Positions 8,541-18,105 of a DNA stretch of 64,000 bases are shown one piece after another (the first letter of the stretch is position 1; the number at the start of each line of letters is the position of its first letter). The stretch spans positions 496,001 to 560,000 of the forward strand of contig NZ_REFY01000002.1 in assembly GCF_003841485.1 (NCBI RefSeq), in the 5' to 3' direction. A model generated the notes under the pieces. That model had not been told where the DNA came from. It did no database searches and saw only the letters and a list, made by a program, of their open reading frames with translations. This DNA is from Natrarchaeobius halalkaliphilus (GTDB lineage: Archaea > Halobacteriota > Halobacteria > Halobacteriales > Natrialbaceae). Both the position numbers and the translations under genes were made by a program.

Positions 8541-8915
8541 ATGTCGATTGATCGGGAAACGTTCGAACGATCGAGTGAGGAGGAGCTCGAGGAACTCTCG
8601 TCGGTCGACCGGGTGCTCGGATTCCTCGCGACCAACGACGACAGAGCGTTCAAGGCCCGAACGATCGCTCGAGAGATCGAGCTGGACGTCGGGGCGGTGA
8701 GTACTGCACTCACCCGTCTGAAAAGCCGCGGTCTCGTCGAGCACAAGGGGACGTACTGGGCCGTCACGAGCGACGAACGACGGCTCACGAGCCACGAGGG
8801 GTACGCACGCGCAACAGCGTTATTCAACGAGCAGTTCGGCGAGGAGGATCGCGAGGAGTGGAAGGAGCACGCGCCCGACGAGCCGCATCCGAGCGTCGCG
8901 GACGAAGACCAGTGA
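8541..8915 (+). CDS. MarR-like winged-helix protein
   Basis: 124 residues. Residues 20-75 form a winged helix-turn-helix: VDRVLGFLATNDDRAFKART, IAREIELDVGAVSTALTRLKSRGLVEHKGTYW (recognition helix and wing). The C-terminal 45 residues are acidic and charged, with FNEQFGEEDREEWKEH. Such proteins in haloarchaea are sometimes partnered with small toxins of the MazF/PemK type, but here the next gene is VanZ on the opposite strand. The start ATG has no strong upstream ribosome site, suggesting a leaderless message. Regulatory target unknown. Confidence 0.72.
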   Translation: MSIDRETFERSSEEELEELSSVDRVLGFLATNDDRAFKARTIAREIELDVGAVSTALTRLKSRGLVEHKGTYWAVTSDERRLTSHEGYARATALFNEQFGEEDREEWKEHAPDEPHPSVADEDQ

Positions 8916-9068
8916 CGGGAAACGAAATGCCGGTTGTCGAACCCGGAGACGTCTCGAGTCCCTCGGGCGTAGCTTCGCCCGTAGCGGGCGTCCCTCGTTC
9001 ACGTGCTCGCGTCGGGATCCGACCCGATATCGGACGTCGTTGGGCTATTCGGCGTCCCGCCGATACCG

Positions 9069-9530
9069 CTACTCGGACGGACCCTTCGACTCCGTCGAGT
9101 TCGACCCCGAAATCCACTGTGAAACCGGCGTGAGCTCGAGCCGCGGCCGAATCGCGAACCAGAACAGGACGAGCGTCGCACCGAGTGCGTTCGCGACGAC
9201 GTCGCCGGGGTCGAACCCTCGGTCGGGAACGACGGACTGGCCGAGTTCGATCCCGGCCCCGTACAGGGACGTCAGTGCGACCACCAGCACGAACGCCCGC
9301 CACCGACGCCCGTCCCAGGTCGTACTGGTCGCGTACGCGAGCGCGTATCCGAGCGTCGCGTAGGCCACGAAGTGACGCCACTTATCCAGCGGGAGGAAAC
9401 CCGGTTGTGCGGTGTCGACGACCGTCTCCGGCGGGGGCGAGAGGATCGACGCGTAGAAGATGAATGCCGCGACGCCGGCGACGAGCCCCCAGCGAACGAC
9501 GGGAGGAAGGAGCGGAATCCGAACTGTCAT
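9069..9530 (-). CDS. VanZ-family membrane protein
   Basis: 153 residues with about four transmembrane segments. The VanZ-like hallmarks are present: DKWRHFVAYATLGYALAY near residue 48 and ELGQSVVPDRGFDPGDVVANALGA near residue 95, i.e. the conserved E-x-x-Q, R-x-x-D and D-x-x-x-N-x-x-G pattern. VanZ was first linked to low-level teicoplanin resistance in bacteria; in archaea without peptidoglycan its role is unknown and may concern the envelope. It lies 24 bases upstream, in transcription sense downstream, of the membrane protein gene at 9555, so the minus-strand genes 11240 to 9069 could form one transcript. Confidence 0.85.
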   Translation of the reverse strand: MTVRIPLLPPVVRWGLVAGVAAFIFYASILSPPPETVVDTAQPGFLPLDKWRHFVAYATLGYALAYATSTTWDGRRWRAFVLVVALTSLYGAGIELGQSVVPDRGFDPGDVVANALGATLVLFWFAIRPRLELTPVSQWISGSNSTESKGPSE

Positions 9531-9554
9531 GGCAGTAGTCGGCTTCGGAGCGTT

Positions 9555-10322
9555 TCACTGTCGGCTGGAATTAGACTTCGAGTCCGGTTCGTTCCGGCGG
9601 TCGCTCCGATTGGCCGGTCGATCCCGTGCCGATTCCGGCGGCTCCGGCGGTCCGAACGCCGCCCCAAGCGCCCGTGCGATCCTCGTCTCGAGCAACTCGT
9701 CCAGACTCGCACGCGAGCGAAGGCCGACCACAGCGAGACTGGCCGCGAGCAGGTGTGCGAGCACGAGGTCGCTCGAGAGCGAAGCCGCCGACAAGGTAGC
9801 CACCAGCGAACCGACTGCCGCCGCGAGGACGAACAGACTCGCGACCCGAATCGGGCGCTCGCGAACGCTCGAGGCGAACCGACGAGCGCCGGCGACGAGC
9901 AGCGACGTCCTCGCGGCGACCGACGCCTCGCGTTCGATTCGGTCGACGACCCGAATCGCGGGGCCGACGGTCCACGTCTCCCGGAGGTCGATCACGATCA
10001 CGTCCGGCTCGGGTTCCGCGGTGAGCCAGCCGTAGACGAACGACGATTCGACGGCGCGTTTTCCCGCCTTCCCCAGCCCGACTAGCTTCGACGCCGATCC
10101 GATCCGGACGAGCGTCTCGCCGGAACGCGAGACGGCCGAGACGCCGGCCACGAGTCGGGAGCCGGCGAAGGGGGCCTCACGAGTCCGAAGACGCCTCACT
10201 CCTCCTCGAGACGAACGGTCGTCGGCGCGTCCGTCCAGTACGGCTCGAACTCGAGTGCGCACGCCGCTCACCGCCTGTATCAGGATCGATCCGTCGCGCG
10301 CACGGTGGAGCACAGTTTGCAC
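9555..10322 (-). CDS. Haloarchaeal membrane-associated protein of unknown function
   Basis: 255 residues if the GTG at 10322 is used; the first 60 or so residues are Arg-rich and may not belong. The recognisable core begins around VYGWLTAEPEPDVIVIDLRETWTVGPAI, a segment conserved in many haloarchaeal hypothetical proteins, followed by two hydrophobic segments (IRVASLFVLAAAVGSLVATL and LVLAHLLAASLAVVGL) and a charged tail. The stop of the upstream DUF4330 gene is only 6 bases away, so the two are likely an operon. A joint envelope role is plausible but not shown. No enzymatic motif was seen. Confidence 0.65.
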   Translation of the reverse strand: MQTVLHRARDGSILIQAVSGVRTRVRAVLDGRADDRSSRGGVRRLRTREAPFAGSRLVAGVSAVSRSGETLVRIGSASKLVGLGKAGKRAVESSFVYGWLTAEPEPDVIVIDLRETWTVGPAIRVVDRIEREASVAARTSLLVAGARRFASSVRERPIRVASLFVLAAAVGSLVATLSAASLSSDLVLAHLLAASLAVVGLRSRASLDELLETRIARALGAAFGPPEPPESARDRPANRSDRRNEPDSKSNSSRQ

Positions 10323-10328
10323 GGTCGA

Positions 10329-11240
10329 TCACCGACTCGAGTCGCTCGCCGGACCGTCGTCGATCCGGGTGATCTCGCCCTCGACGGTGATCGTCTCGAG
10401 CGCGAGTTCGATGGTGGTTCCGATCCCGATCCGTTCGTCCCGGAAGGTGAGTCCCGTCTCCGACTCGACCGTCTGCAGCGTGACGGAAAGCGTCACGTCC
10501 TCGTGTCGCGGATGCTCGCGCTCGTGGACGGTTCCGTCGTCGCTCTCGAGGACGACCGTCGCGGGCTCCCGGTCGACCGCCTCGAGCGTCGCGATCGTCT
10601 CGCCGCGCACCGTCTCGGTCAGACCGACCTCGAGTCCCTCGGCGACGGCGGGAGAGACGTCTCGTGCCTCGAGTTCGGCGGTGGTCGTCGTCGCGTCGAT
10701 CGGGAGAGTCGGGTCGACTCCGACGTCGGTAACCGTTCCCGAAATCGCGTACGCGCCGAAGTCGAGACGCAGTTCGCGACCGAGTTTGAGCGGAACGCCG
10801 GCGAAGCGTTCCGTGGTTCGACCTCGATCGTTCTCGAGCACGACGTCGTCGAGTTCAGTCTGGATCGTCACGAGGGGGCGATCCGCGACGGGCGTGGCGT
10901 GGACGTCCGTCACCGTGATTTCCTCGTCCGCGTCCTCGAGGCGGGCGACGTCACCCGCCTCGAGCCGATCCACGACGTACGCCGGCTGCTCGCCGAGGTC
11001 GACGGTCGCGTATCTGGTCTCGAACTCGGACCCGTTGCCAGAAACAACCGCGACGCCAGCGAGCAACACGACGAGGAGCAATCCAACGGCGAGCGCGCCG
11101 GTAGCGCCGAGGTTCGTTCCCGGTCCGTCGCCGCCCGAGACGACTGCGATTCCCGCGACAATGATGGAGACGACCAGAACGATCGCGATCGCGTCGATGA
11201 CATTGACGACGCCGAGGAGATTGCCGTCGTCGTCTATCAT
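10329..11240 (-). CDS. DUF4330-domain membrane protein
   Basis: About 303 residues from the ATG at 11240 (MIDDDGNLLGVVNVIDAIAI), which matches the usual start of DUF4330 proteins; an upstream ATG at 11261 would add seven residues. The N-terminus has a first membrane helix (VVNVIDAIAIVLVVSIIVAGIA) and a second (ALAVGLLLVVLLAGVAVVSG). The rest is a beta-rich extracytoplasmic region with repeated short strands separated by Asp/Glu-rich turns. The family occurs in bacteria and archaea, often near capsule or envelope genes, without a known reaction. The gene is followed after 6 bases by the membrane protein at 10322. Confidence 0.82.
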   Translation of the reverse strand: MIDDDGNLLGVVNVIDAIAIVLVVSIIVAGIAVVSGGDGPGTNLGATGALAVGLLLVVLLAGVAVVSGNGSEFETRYATVDLGEQPAYVVDRLEAGDVARLEDADEEITVTDVHATPVADRPLVTIQTELDDVVLENDRGRTTERFAGVPLKLGRELRLDFGAYAISGTVTDVGVDPTLPIDATTTTAELEARDVSPAVAEGLEVGLTETVRGETIATLEAVDREPATVVLESDDGTVHEREHPRHEDVTLSVTLQTVESETGLTFRDERIGIGTTIELALETITVEGEITRIDDGPASDSSR

Positions 11241-11645
11241 TAGTATCATTCGCCAGGGCACAGTTCGATGCGTTCACCATCGGCGGGTCGATGGCATCGT
11301 TCGTTCGAACGGTTCTCGTCCGGCGGCCGTGATCGGGGTCGGATCTTGAGCTTCGATGCGACGGGGAACATAGGCCGTTCCACAGTATTGGTCGCTAAAT
11401 AGCTTGCCCGCTAGTTCGTCGTTTCGACGCTCCGTACGCTGGTACGTATCGATCCGTTGTGGTCAGTACGCCGTCTCGACGTCTCGCACTTCAGACGCTT
11501 TCGGTTCCACTCCGCGGAAGGCGGCGGCAAACCGACTCCCGTAGAGGGTACAGCACGCTTGAGCGAGAACGACAGAACGGATACGGCGCGAACAAAGAAG
11601 ACGAAAACGAAAGCTCGAATACGTCAGGCGAACGGGTGCGAAGAG
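11241..11645. other. Intergenic region between DUF4330 and the repeat protein
   Basis: About 405 bases with no convincing gene. It contains the promoter side of the DUF4330 gene and the 3' end of the repeat-protein transcript. ORFs here have poor codon use and look like chance reading frames. Confidence 0.5.
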
Positions 11646-13169
11646 TTACGATGCGGCCCAGACGTTCGTCGCGGCAACGGAGCCGAACTGGACGTTCTCG
11701 TTCTCCTGCATGGTGATCTGGGCTGTGCCCGCATCACCGTCTTCAGCGATCGCGATTGCGCCCTGGTGTTCGACGATGTTCTCCTGCGTGATGAACTGAC
11801 TCTGTGCGATCTGTGCGGTGGCGTACTGCTCGGCATCGTTCGTCTGCATCGCGTTACCTGCGTAGTCGAACGAGAGTCCCGGTGCACCCTCGACGTCGTC
11901 GCCGCCGACGTTCACGCTCGAGGTTTCGGTGTGGACGACGTCCTCGTAGACGTGAGCCGGGCTCGCGTACACATTGAGCGCGTCGGCGTATCCGACCTGT
12001 GCGTTGATGTTCTGCTGGTAGGCGAGCTGGACTGCGGTGGCGTTGTTTCCGTTCGTCGCGATCGCCATCGCGGTGTTCTGGAGGTTGACGTTCATCTGTT
12101 CGGCGCTCTGTTCCTGTGTCACTTCGGCGGTTGCAGACTGGATCTCGTCACCGTTTTTCTTGTGGTGGTCGTCTTTCTTATCACCGTGAAGGTCCGTTAT
12201 CTCGCGTTCGACCTCGACGATCGAGCTGTCGTCACTGCCGGCGGTTGCGACGTGCATCCCTGCGAGTGAGGAGATGACGTTTTCGGCATCGGCGACACCG
12301 ATCTGTTCGTTGAAGTTCGTCTGTTCTGTGATCTGGATGGCCGTTGCCGTGCTGTCCTCACCGACGGCGATGGCGACGGCACCGTCCTGTTCGTTGTAGT
12401 TCACCTGATCGGCTTCCTGGCCCTGTTCGACAGATGCGGTCGCGGACTGATCCTCGAAGGTTCCGTCGCCCGCGTAGACGTTGGTCGCGTTCGCAACGCC
12501 CTGTTGCAGGTTCTGGTTGGACTGTTGGGACTGCTGGAGAGCGGTCGCTTCGCTGCCGTCCTCTGCGATCGCGAACGCCGTGTTCTGTTCGTTGTAGTTC
12601 AGCTGGCCGACGACCTGGCTCTGGGTCACCTGCGCGTCAGCGGCCTGGTCGGGGTCGACCTCGCCTTTATCGCCTTTCTTGTCGGCGACGCCCCAGCCAT
12701 CGAACTGCTCGCCGTCACCGTTGCCGATGACGACGTGGACAGTCCCGACGTCCTCGAAGTGGGTTTCCTGGACGTTTACGGCTGACGCATCAGCGAACTG
12801 TTCATTATCGTTGTACTGTGTGGCCTCCTGTACGGCGGTTGCCTCGCCACCGTCGATCGAGATAGACACCGCGTTTGACTGCTGGTTGATGTTTACCTGA
12901 TCGACATCCTGGTACTGATTGACCTCCGCGTCAGCGACCTGGTCACCCGAGGCCATCTCCTCGATATACTCATCGAGCGTCATGTCCCCGAGGTCGGCAC
13001 CGAACACCAGATACAACTCTTCACCGTTCTCGAGCGCGTGAACGCCATTGGAATCGGGGTCTTCACCTGCCGCGGCTGCCGGAGCGCCGGCAGCGATCAT
13101 CGATAGGGCAACGATACACGCGAGAAGGACCGTCGTACACTGTGAACGTAACGTCGTCGTGGTAGTCAT
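11646..13169 (-). CDS. Secreted protein with five curlin-like Gln/Asn repeats (candidate amyloid)
   Basis: 507 residues from the ATG at 13169, chosen because it begins a good signal peptide: TTTTTLRSQC, a hydrophobic core (VLLACIVALSMIAAG) and APAAAAG. The frame is open a further 21 codons upstream. The mature protein holds five repeats of about 55 residues with a consensus A-x-A-x-V-x-Q-x-Q-x3-Q-x-N-x-N-x-Q, a short AxAIAxD turn, then ATAxQxxxQxNxNxQxGxAxA-x-N-V. Repeats begin near ADAEVNQYQ, ADAQVTQSQ, ATASVEQGQ, ATAEVTQEQ and ATAQIAQSQ. Regular alternation of Gln/Asn ladders with small residues resembles curlin (CsgA) strand-turn-strand units. A His/Lys-rich spacer (DKKDDHHKKNGD) separates repeats 3 and 4. 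A related small protein is divergently encoded at 13833. Surface fibre formation is inferred. Confidence 0.82.
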   Translation of the reverse strand: MTTTTTLRSQCTTVLLACIVALSMIAAGAPAAAAGEDPDSNGVHALENGEELYLVFGADLGDMTLDEYIEEMASGDQVADAEVNQYQDVDQVNINQQSNAVSISIDGGEATAVQEATQYNDNEQFADASAVNVQETHFEDVGTVHVVIGNGDGEQFDGWGVADKKGDKGEVDPDQAADAQVTQSQVVGQLNYNEQNTAFAIAEDGSEATALQQSQQSNQNLQQGVANATNVYAGDGTFEDQSATASVEQGQEADQVNYNEQDGAVAIAVGEDSTATAIQITEQTNFNEQIGVADAENVISSLAGMHVATAGSDDSSIVEVEREITDLHGDKKDDHHKKNGDEIQSATAEVTQEQSAEQMNVNLQNTAMAIATNGNNATAVQLAYQQNINAQVGYADALNVYASPAHVYEDVVHTETSSVNVGGDDVEGAPGLSFDYAGNAMQTNDAEQYATAQIAQSQFITQENIVEHQGAIAIAEDGDAGTAQITMQENENVQFGSVAATNVWAAS

Positions 13170-13832
13170 GGTTCGTTTGACATGAGCCGTGAGAGTCTTT
13201 TGTTTCTGTATCTCATCGGCGCAAACCGTCATATCCTGATGAGAGACTTTGTTATCTGTAAATTGAAGCGTCTGTGAACCGGCCTACTCGTTCGAAGTCG
13301 GATGCTTCGACATCGAAACCGAATACTTACGCCGAGAACGTACGAGTAGGCGGCGTGTGAAACGGTGGTGGCGCATCTCGAATGCAACACTCCTTCGGCC
13401 GAAAGCGGAGAAGGCTCGCGGCGGACCGATCGGATGTCGAAACTGTTTTGCCGGTCAACCGTCGTCTGTGATCGAGTGTCTCCTGGTCGCTCAGTCGACA
13501 TCGACGGACTCGATTTCGCGACACAGTGGAGAACACTAACAATCGAGCGCAGCACAGCATAGGGTCGCCGTACCGACGACGAAAACACCGTCACCAGCTC
13601 TGGAATCTCCTGAAAAGCGACTGTACCGTCGTTCAGGCCCGCTAACCCGGTAATTCGGGCTGAAACTGTTCTTCGGGTTGAAGTGGGACTCTGTGTTGAC
13701 TCCAATCGGGCAACGCGTCATAGCGGGAGAGTTATAGCCGGAAGACGGTGTTTATCGGGGCGAAACGGGCCTCTTCGGTCGGCTCCAGTTTCGTCACGGC
13801 CCGCGAAGGTGATGCGTGCCTATTGGATAACT
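13170..13832. promoter_or_regulatory. Shared divergent intergenic region of the two repeat proteins
   Basis: About 660 bases between two divergent genes for secreted repeat proteins, long enough for two promoters and regulatory sites. The open frames here (for example minus-strand 13229-13705) have poor composition and no domain, so I treat them as non-coding. I could not pick out a clear operator. Confidence 0.4.
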
Positions 13833-14222
13833 ATGACAACGAGAAAGCGCGCACTCACGATGACACTTACAGTAGCAATGCTCGGCAGCCTCATGTTTAT
13901 GGGGTTCGCCGGAACTGCAGCCGCGTCGAACCACGACGTCGATCAGGAGACGGGCGATGCAACGGTCACCATCGAGACCGCCCAGCAAAACAACAACGCA
14001 CAGGTCGGTATCGCTGAGTCCTCCTCGAGTTCGTTCTCATTCGGATCAGCAGCATCCGACTCGAAGTACGGAAACACGATCGGTGCCTCATCTTACAGCA
14101 GCTCGAACGCTGAAGTGAATCAGGTCCAGGTCGGTAGTCAGAGCAACTCCGCGAACATAGAGAACGTCGGAGCAGAGAGCGGCGATAACGTCAACTTCAA
14201 CTTCGGCGGCTTCAACGGATAA
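13833..14222 (+). CDS. Small secreted curlin-like repeat protein
   Basis: 129 residues from the ATG at 13833, which opens a typical Sec signal peptide: TTRKRALTM, a hydrophobic core (TLTVAMLGSLMFMGFAG) and TAAAS. An ATG at 13812 is also in frame. The mature part is about 95 residues and contains two units like those of the large neighbour: ATVTIETAQQNNNAQVGIAES and AEVNQVQVGSQSNSANIENVG, separated by a Ser/Gly-rich stretch (SSSSSFSFGSAASDSKYGN), and ends in a NVNFNFGGFNG tail. Like the large protein it has Q-x-N/N-x-Q ladders. It could be a minor fibre subunit or nucleator, in analogy to CsgB, but this is inference. Confidence 0.75.
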   Translation: MTTRKRALTMTLTVAMLGSLMFMGFAGTAAASNHDVDQETGDATVTIETAQQNNNAQVGIAESSSSSFSFGSAASDSKYGNTIGASSYSSSNAEVNQVQVGSQSNSANIENVGAESGDNVNFNFGGFNG

Positions 14223-14807
14223 TCGCTGGACAGCCTTTCTGTTCGGATAAATCCACCTCATTTTTGACCAAAAAATTCCACCTACCAACAGCCGCCGGCC
14301 TGAAGGAATCGCACGTGTCGTTCCGCCGGATCGGGCATTCGTACGCTCGGCCATCGGTAGAACCGTGATTCACGTAACTACACCGGAATCGTTGTCATAG
14401 CTGGAGCTCATGTCGCACCCCTCACTACTGGTTCGAACGCTTTTGACCGACCCTCGAGAACTCTTTCCCTCGAGCTCGACGCAACGGTCGTGAAACTATC
14501 ACTCGACGTTCAGCGGAAGTATTTCTGACGACGTAACCGTCGGAGTGCCGGTCGCTACCGGCGAGTAGTTCGCATTCACTCCCACCAGTCAGTTGCCGGC
14601 CGGGAAATTCACCAGATGTCGTGGGTGACAGAGACGGTCGGCCGGGCCTTTCCGGTTTCGAAAGTGCCACCCTAATCCACCGATGCCGACACTCCTATGT
14701 ATTTCCCGGCCGAACTTAGAGGTGATAGCATCTCACACAATGGGGGCTAGCAAAAAACCTATCCGATCACGAATCGGAATCACTGACATCGCCGTCCATC
14801 CCGAATC
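14223..14807. other. Intergenic region
   Basis: About 585 bases between the small repeat protein and the Cdc48 gene. T-rich bases follow the first gene (CATTTTTGACC, near 14260-14270), a possible termination site. I found no supported gene; minus-strand ORFs at 14088 and 14425 have weak composition. Confidence 0.45.
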
Positions 14808-17036
14808 ATGAACGAAGTTCAACTGGAGGTTGCCAAGGCGTACCCGAACGACTCGGGCCGTGGTATCGCCCGACTCGATCCGGACACTCTGTTACATCTA
14901 AAGCTCAGTCCGGGCGACATCATCGAGATCGAAGGTGCGGACACGACCGCTGCGAAGGTGTGGCGTGCGGACCGACAGGACTGGAACACGGACACGGTAC
15001 GTATCGACGGTTTCACCCGACAGAACGCCGACGTGGGGATCGGTGAACGGGTGACGATCCGAAAGGCGGAAGCGACCAAGGCGGACACGCTCGTGCTCGC
15101 ACCGCCCGAGGAGGCGTCGGTCCAGTTCGGCTCCGACGCCGCCGGCATGGTGAAACGGCAGATCTTGAAGCGGCCCGTGGTCGGCCGGGACATCGTTCCG
15201 GTCATGTCCTCGACGAACCACCCGTTCATGCGCTCGCCGGGCCAGGCGATCCCGCTGATCGCCGTCGAAACAGAGCCCGAAGGCGTCGTTCTCATCACCG
15301 AGGACACGGACGTCGAGTTGCGCGAAGAGCCGATTTCCGGCTTCGAGAAAACGGGCGGCGGCATCACCTACGAGGATATCGGCGGCTTACAGAGCGAAAT
15401 CCAGCGGGTCAGGGAGATGGTCGAGCTCCCGATGAAACACCCCCAGATCTTCAAGAAGCTGGGTATCGAGCCACCGCAAGGTGTCTTGCTCCACGGGCCG
15501 CCGGGGACGGGCAAGACGCTACTGGCCAAGGCCGTCGCCAACGAGACGTCGGCCAGCTTCTTCTCCATCGCCGGCCCGGAGATCATCTCGAAGTACTACG
15601 GCGAGTCCGAACAGCAACTCAGGGAGATCTTCGAGGACGCGAGCGAGGAGGCACCCGCCATCATCTTCATCGACGAACTCGACTCCATCGCGCCCAAACG
15701 CGAGGACGTCACCGGCGAGGTCGAACGCCGGGTCGTCGCACAGCTTCTGACCATGATGGACGGCCTCGAGGCCCGCGGACAGGTCATCGTCATCGCGGCG
15801 ACCAACCGGGTCGATAGCGTCGATCCCGCGCTACGCCGACCGGGGCGGTTCGACCGCGAGATCGAGATCGGCGTCCCCGACGAGACGGGTCGCGAGGAGA
15901 TCCTCCAGATACACACGCGCGGAATGCCGCTTTCGGACGACGTCAATCTCTCCCATCTGGCCGACGAAACGCACGGTTTCGTCGGTGCGGACATCGAGAG
16001 CCTGACCAAGGAAGCCGCGATGAAGGCGCTGCGACGGTACCTACCGGAGATCGACCTCGACGAGGAGGACATCCCGCCGAGCCTCATCGATCGAATGATC
16101 GTCAAGCGCACCGACTTCCGGGGTGCGCTGAACGAAGTCGAGCCCTCGGCGATGCGGGAAGTGTTAGTCGAGTTGCCAAAGATTTCCTGGGACGACGTCG
16201 GCGGCCTCCACGAAGCGAAAGACCAGGTCAAAGAGTCCGTCGAGTGGCCGCTGAACAATCCCGGACGCTTCGACAGGCTCGGAATCGATCCACCGGCCGG
16301 CGTCCTGCTATACGGTCCGCCCGGAACCGGAAAGACGCTCATGGCGAAAGCGGTCGCCAACGAGACCAACGCGAACTTCATCTCGGTCCGTGGACCACAG
16401 CTGCTCTCGAAGTGGGTCGGTGAATCGGAGAAGGCGATCCGTCAGACCTTCCGCAAAGCGCGGCAGGTCTCCCCGACGGTAATCTTCTTCGACGAACTCG
16501 ACGCGCTTGCTCCGGGGCGGGGCGGCGAAGTCGGTTCGAACGTTTCCGAGCGAGTCGTCAATCAGTTGCTGACCGAACTCGACGGCCTCGAGGAGATGGA
16601 GAACGTGATGGTCATCGGCGCGACCAACCGTCCGGACATGATCGATCCCGCGCTCCTCCGATCGGGCCGGTTCGATCGACTCGTCATGATCGGCCAGCCG
16701 GACGTGGACGGACGCGAACGGATCCTCGAGATTCACACGGCGGACATGCCGCTTGCCGCCGACGTCACGCTGCGTGAAGTCGCAGAGATCACGGACGGCT
16801 ACGTCGGCAGCGACCTCGAGTCGATAGCCCGTGAAGCGGCGATCGAGGCCCTGCGTGAGGATCACGATGCCGACGTCGTCGAGATGCGACACTTCCGACA
16901 GGCGATGGAGAGCGTGCGGCCGACCATCACCGACGACATCCTCGACTACTACGAGCAGATCGAAGAGGAGTTCAAAGGTGGCTCGAGCGGTCCGGACCCG
17001 ACCGGCCGTCGCGGCAGCCGCATCGGCTTCCAGTAG
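14808..17036 (+). CDS. cdc48: Cdc48/VAT-type AAA+ ATPase
   Basis: 742 residues, the normal length for archaeal VAT/Cdc48. The N-terminal domain (about residues 1-180) is the double-psi beta-barrel region ([21 protein letters not shown]). The first AAA module has Walker [18 protein letters not shown] near residue 230 and Walker [13 protein letters not shown]; the second has Walker [18 protein letters not shown] near residue 505 and Walker [16 protein letters not shown]. Each module has an Arg finger region ([13 protein letters not shown] and [12 protein letters not shown]). The hexameric unfoldase extracts proteins for the proteasome in the cytoplasm. Haloarchaea usually carry more than one paralogue. 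The ATG at 14808 has no internal competitor. Confidence 0.96.
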   Translation: MNEVQLEVAKAYPNDSGRGIARLDPDTLLHLKLSPGDIIEIEGADTTAAKVWRADRQDWNTDTVRIDGFTRQNADVGIGERVTIRKAEATKADTLVLAPPEEASVQFGSDAAGMVKRQILKRPVVGRDIVPVMSSTNHPFMRSPGQAIPLIAVETEPEGVVLITEDTDVELREEPISGFEKTGGGITYEDIGGLQSEIQRVREMVELPMKHPQIFKKLGIEPPQGVLLHGPPGTGKTLLAKAVANETSASFFSIAGPEIISKYYGESEQQLREIFEDASEEAPAIIFIDELDSIAPKREDVTGEVERRVVAQLLTMMDGLEARGQVIVIAATNRVDSVDPALRRPGRFDREIEIGVPDETGREEILQIHTRGMPLSDDVNLSHLADETHGFVGADIESLTKEAAMKALRRYLPEIDLDEEDIPPSLIDRMIVKRTDFRGALNEVEPSAMREVLVELPKISWDDVGGLHEAKDQVKESVEWPLNNPGRFDRLGIDPPAGVLLYGPPGTGKTLMAKAVANETNANFISVRGPQLLSKWVGESEKAIRQTFRKARQVSPTVIFFDELDALAPGRGGEVGSNVSERVVNQLLTELDGLEEMENVMVIGATNRPDMIDPALLRSGRFDRLVMIGQPDVDGRERILEIHTADMPLAADVTLREVAEITDGYVGSDLESIAREAAIEALREDHDADVVEMRHFRQAMESVRPTITDDILDYYEQIEEEFKGGSSGPDPTGRRGSRIGFQ

Positions 17037-17239
17037 GAAGTCGTTATCGACGGTTACGGCGAACCGCGTTATCGGTAATGCGATTTTACGAACCGGACAG
17101 AAGTCGTTTCTCCCGAGAGCGATCGGTGTAATCGAGTCTAGAACGGTCGTACTCGAGTGAATCACTCGCAAGCGATCGAAACGGTGTGGGTCGTATATCA
17201 GACGAGGTTCCCAACCGAGGGGGCAACACGGGTGTTTGG

Positions 17240-17539
17240 ATGACCGATCCCTCGACGGTGCGTGAACGACAGGCCTCCGAAGAGGGAGGGCAGGCAACTG
17301 ACGCCGATTCTCCCTCGAGAGCCGAGCGCGACCCAGCTCACGGCGCGCTCGAGCGCACCGTTCCGAACCTCGCTGGAGCGATCCGAAAGACGGGCTTCTG
17401 GACTGCGATCGTCGTTCCGTTTCTGTACGTTCCGATCCTCCTGAACGGATTGACGACGTGGATCGAGTCGACCACGTTTCTGGTGTTGCTCGGCATAAAC
17501 CTCCTTGCACTCTACGTCGGCCACACTCACTGTCAGTGA
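17240..17539 (+). CDS. Small haloarchaeal membrane protein
   Basis: 99 residues from ATG 17240 (MTDPSTVRERQASEE), the first good start; the frame is open from 17186. The first 45 residues are hydrophilic and acidic, and two hydrophobic segments follow (FWTAIVVPFLYVPILLNGL and TTFLVLLGINLLALYVG), ending in HTHCQ. This pattern fits a small two-helix membrane protein found in haloarchaea. Function is unknown. It lies about 200 bases after the Cdc48 gene and is probably transcribed separately. Confidence 0.55.
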   Translation: MTDPSTVRERQASEEGGQATDADSPSRAERDPAHGALERTVPNLAGAIRKTGFWTAIVVPFLYVPILLNGLTTWIESTTFLVLLGINLLALYVGHTHCQ

Positions 17540-18105
17540 GAACTCGAGTCGTCGAACACCGTACTCGAGCGGAGTGGTTCCGCGAGCGATCAGAAACGGA
17601 TCCGATGGCGACGAACGCGTCCATCGTACACGTCGAACTGCTGTGCTCGGTATCGAACACGGGCGAGGCGTATTTATTCCGGGGTAGTCACCCTCTCTAG
17701 CCCAGATCGTCGTCTCTCGTGGCGAGCCAGCCGTGCACAGGAGGCGGATTAACCGATAGAAGGGGATACAGACGTTGAATAACCCGAAGCGCGCACAACA
17801 CCTTCGCAGATCGGTACTCTCGCGTCCACGAGAGCTGGACTATCGCGAGGATAATGGACTGCGAACTGTCTCGGGGACTGAGGGCGGTTTTCGAGGACCA
17901 GAGAGCAGGACCGATATCGGAGCTGATCGGCTGGTCGGTACAGGAGCGCGGTCTCCGTTACGACCGGTACGGGTCCCGAACGGTCGGCACGTGACGATTG
18001 TACAGCGCCTCGAGACTGGTGAGTGGGCGGCGCCTCGAACGCGCGGCAGTACTTTTCTGTGCGTGAGTTCCCTATTCGGCTCCGGTCGGTGATCGAGTAC
18101 CGAAC
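17540..18105. other. Intergenic region
   Basis: About 565 bases. A 46-codon plus-strand frame (17854-17994, starting MDCELSRGLRAVFEDQ) has fair codon use but no recognisable similarity, so I do not call it a gene. Nothing else is supported. Confidence 0.4.

Noticed and set aside
9372-10085. Long plus-strand ORF of 237 codons opposite the membrane-protein gene
   Set aside because: Arg-rich, low-complexity shadow of the minus-strand genes; no domain.
10255-11349. 364-codon plus-strand ORF
   Set aside because: Ser/Arg/Thr-rich shadow of the DUF4330 gene on the other strand.
13229-13705. 158-codon minus-strand ORF between the two repeat-protein genes
   Set aside because: Poor composition and no domain; more likely part of the divergent control region.
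16308-17660. 450-codon minus-strand ORF over the Cdc48 3' end
   Set aside because: Antisense frame of Cdc48; composition is not that of a protein.
17854-17994. 46-codon plus-strand ORF (MDCELSRGLRAVFEDQ...)
   Set aside because: Fair codon use but no recognisable similarity or promoter; too weak to call.
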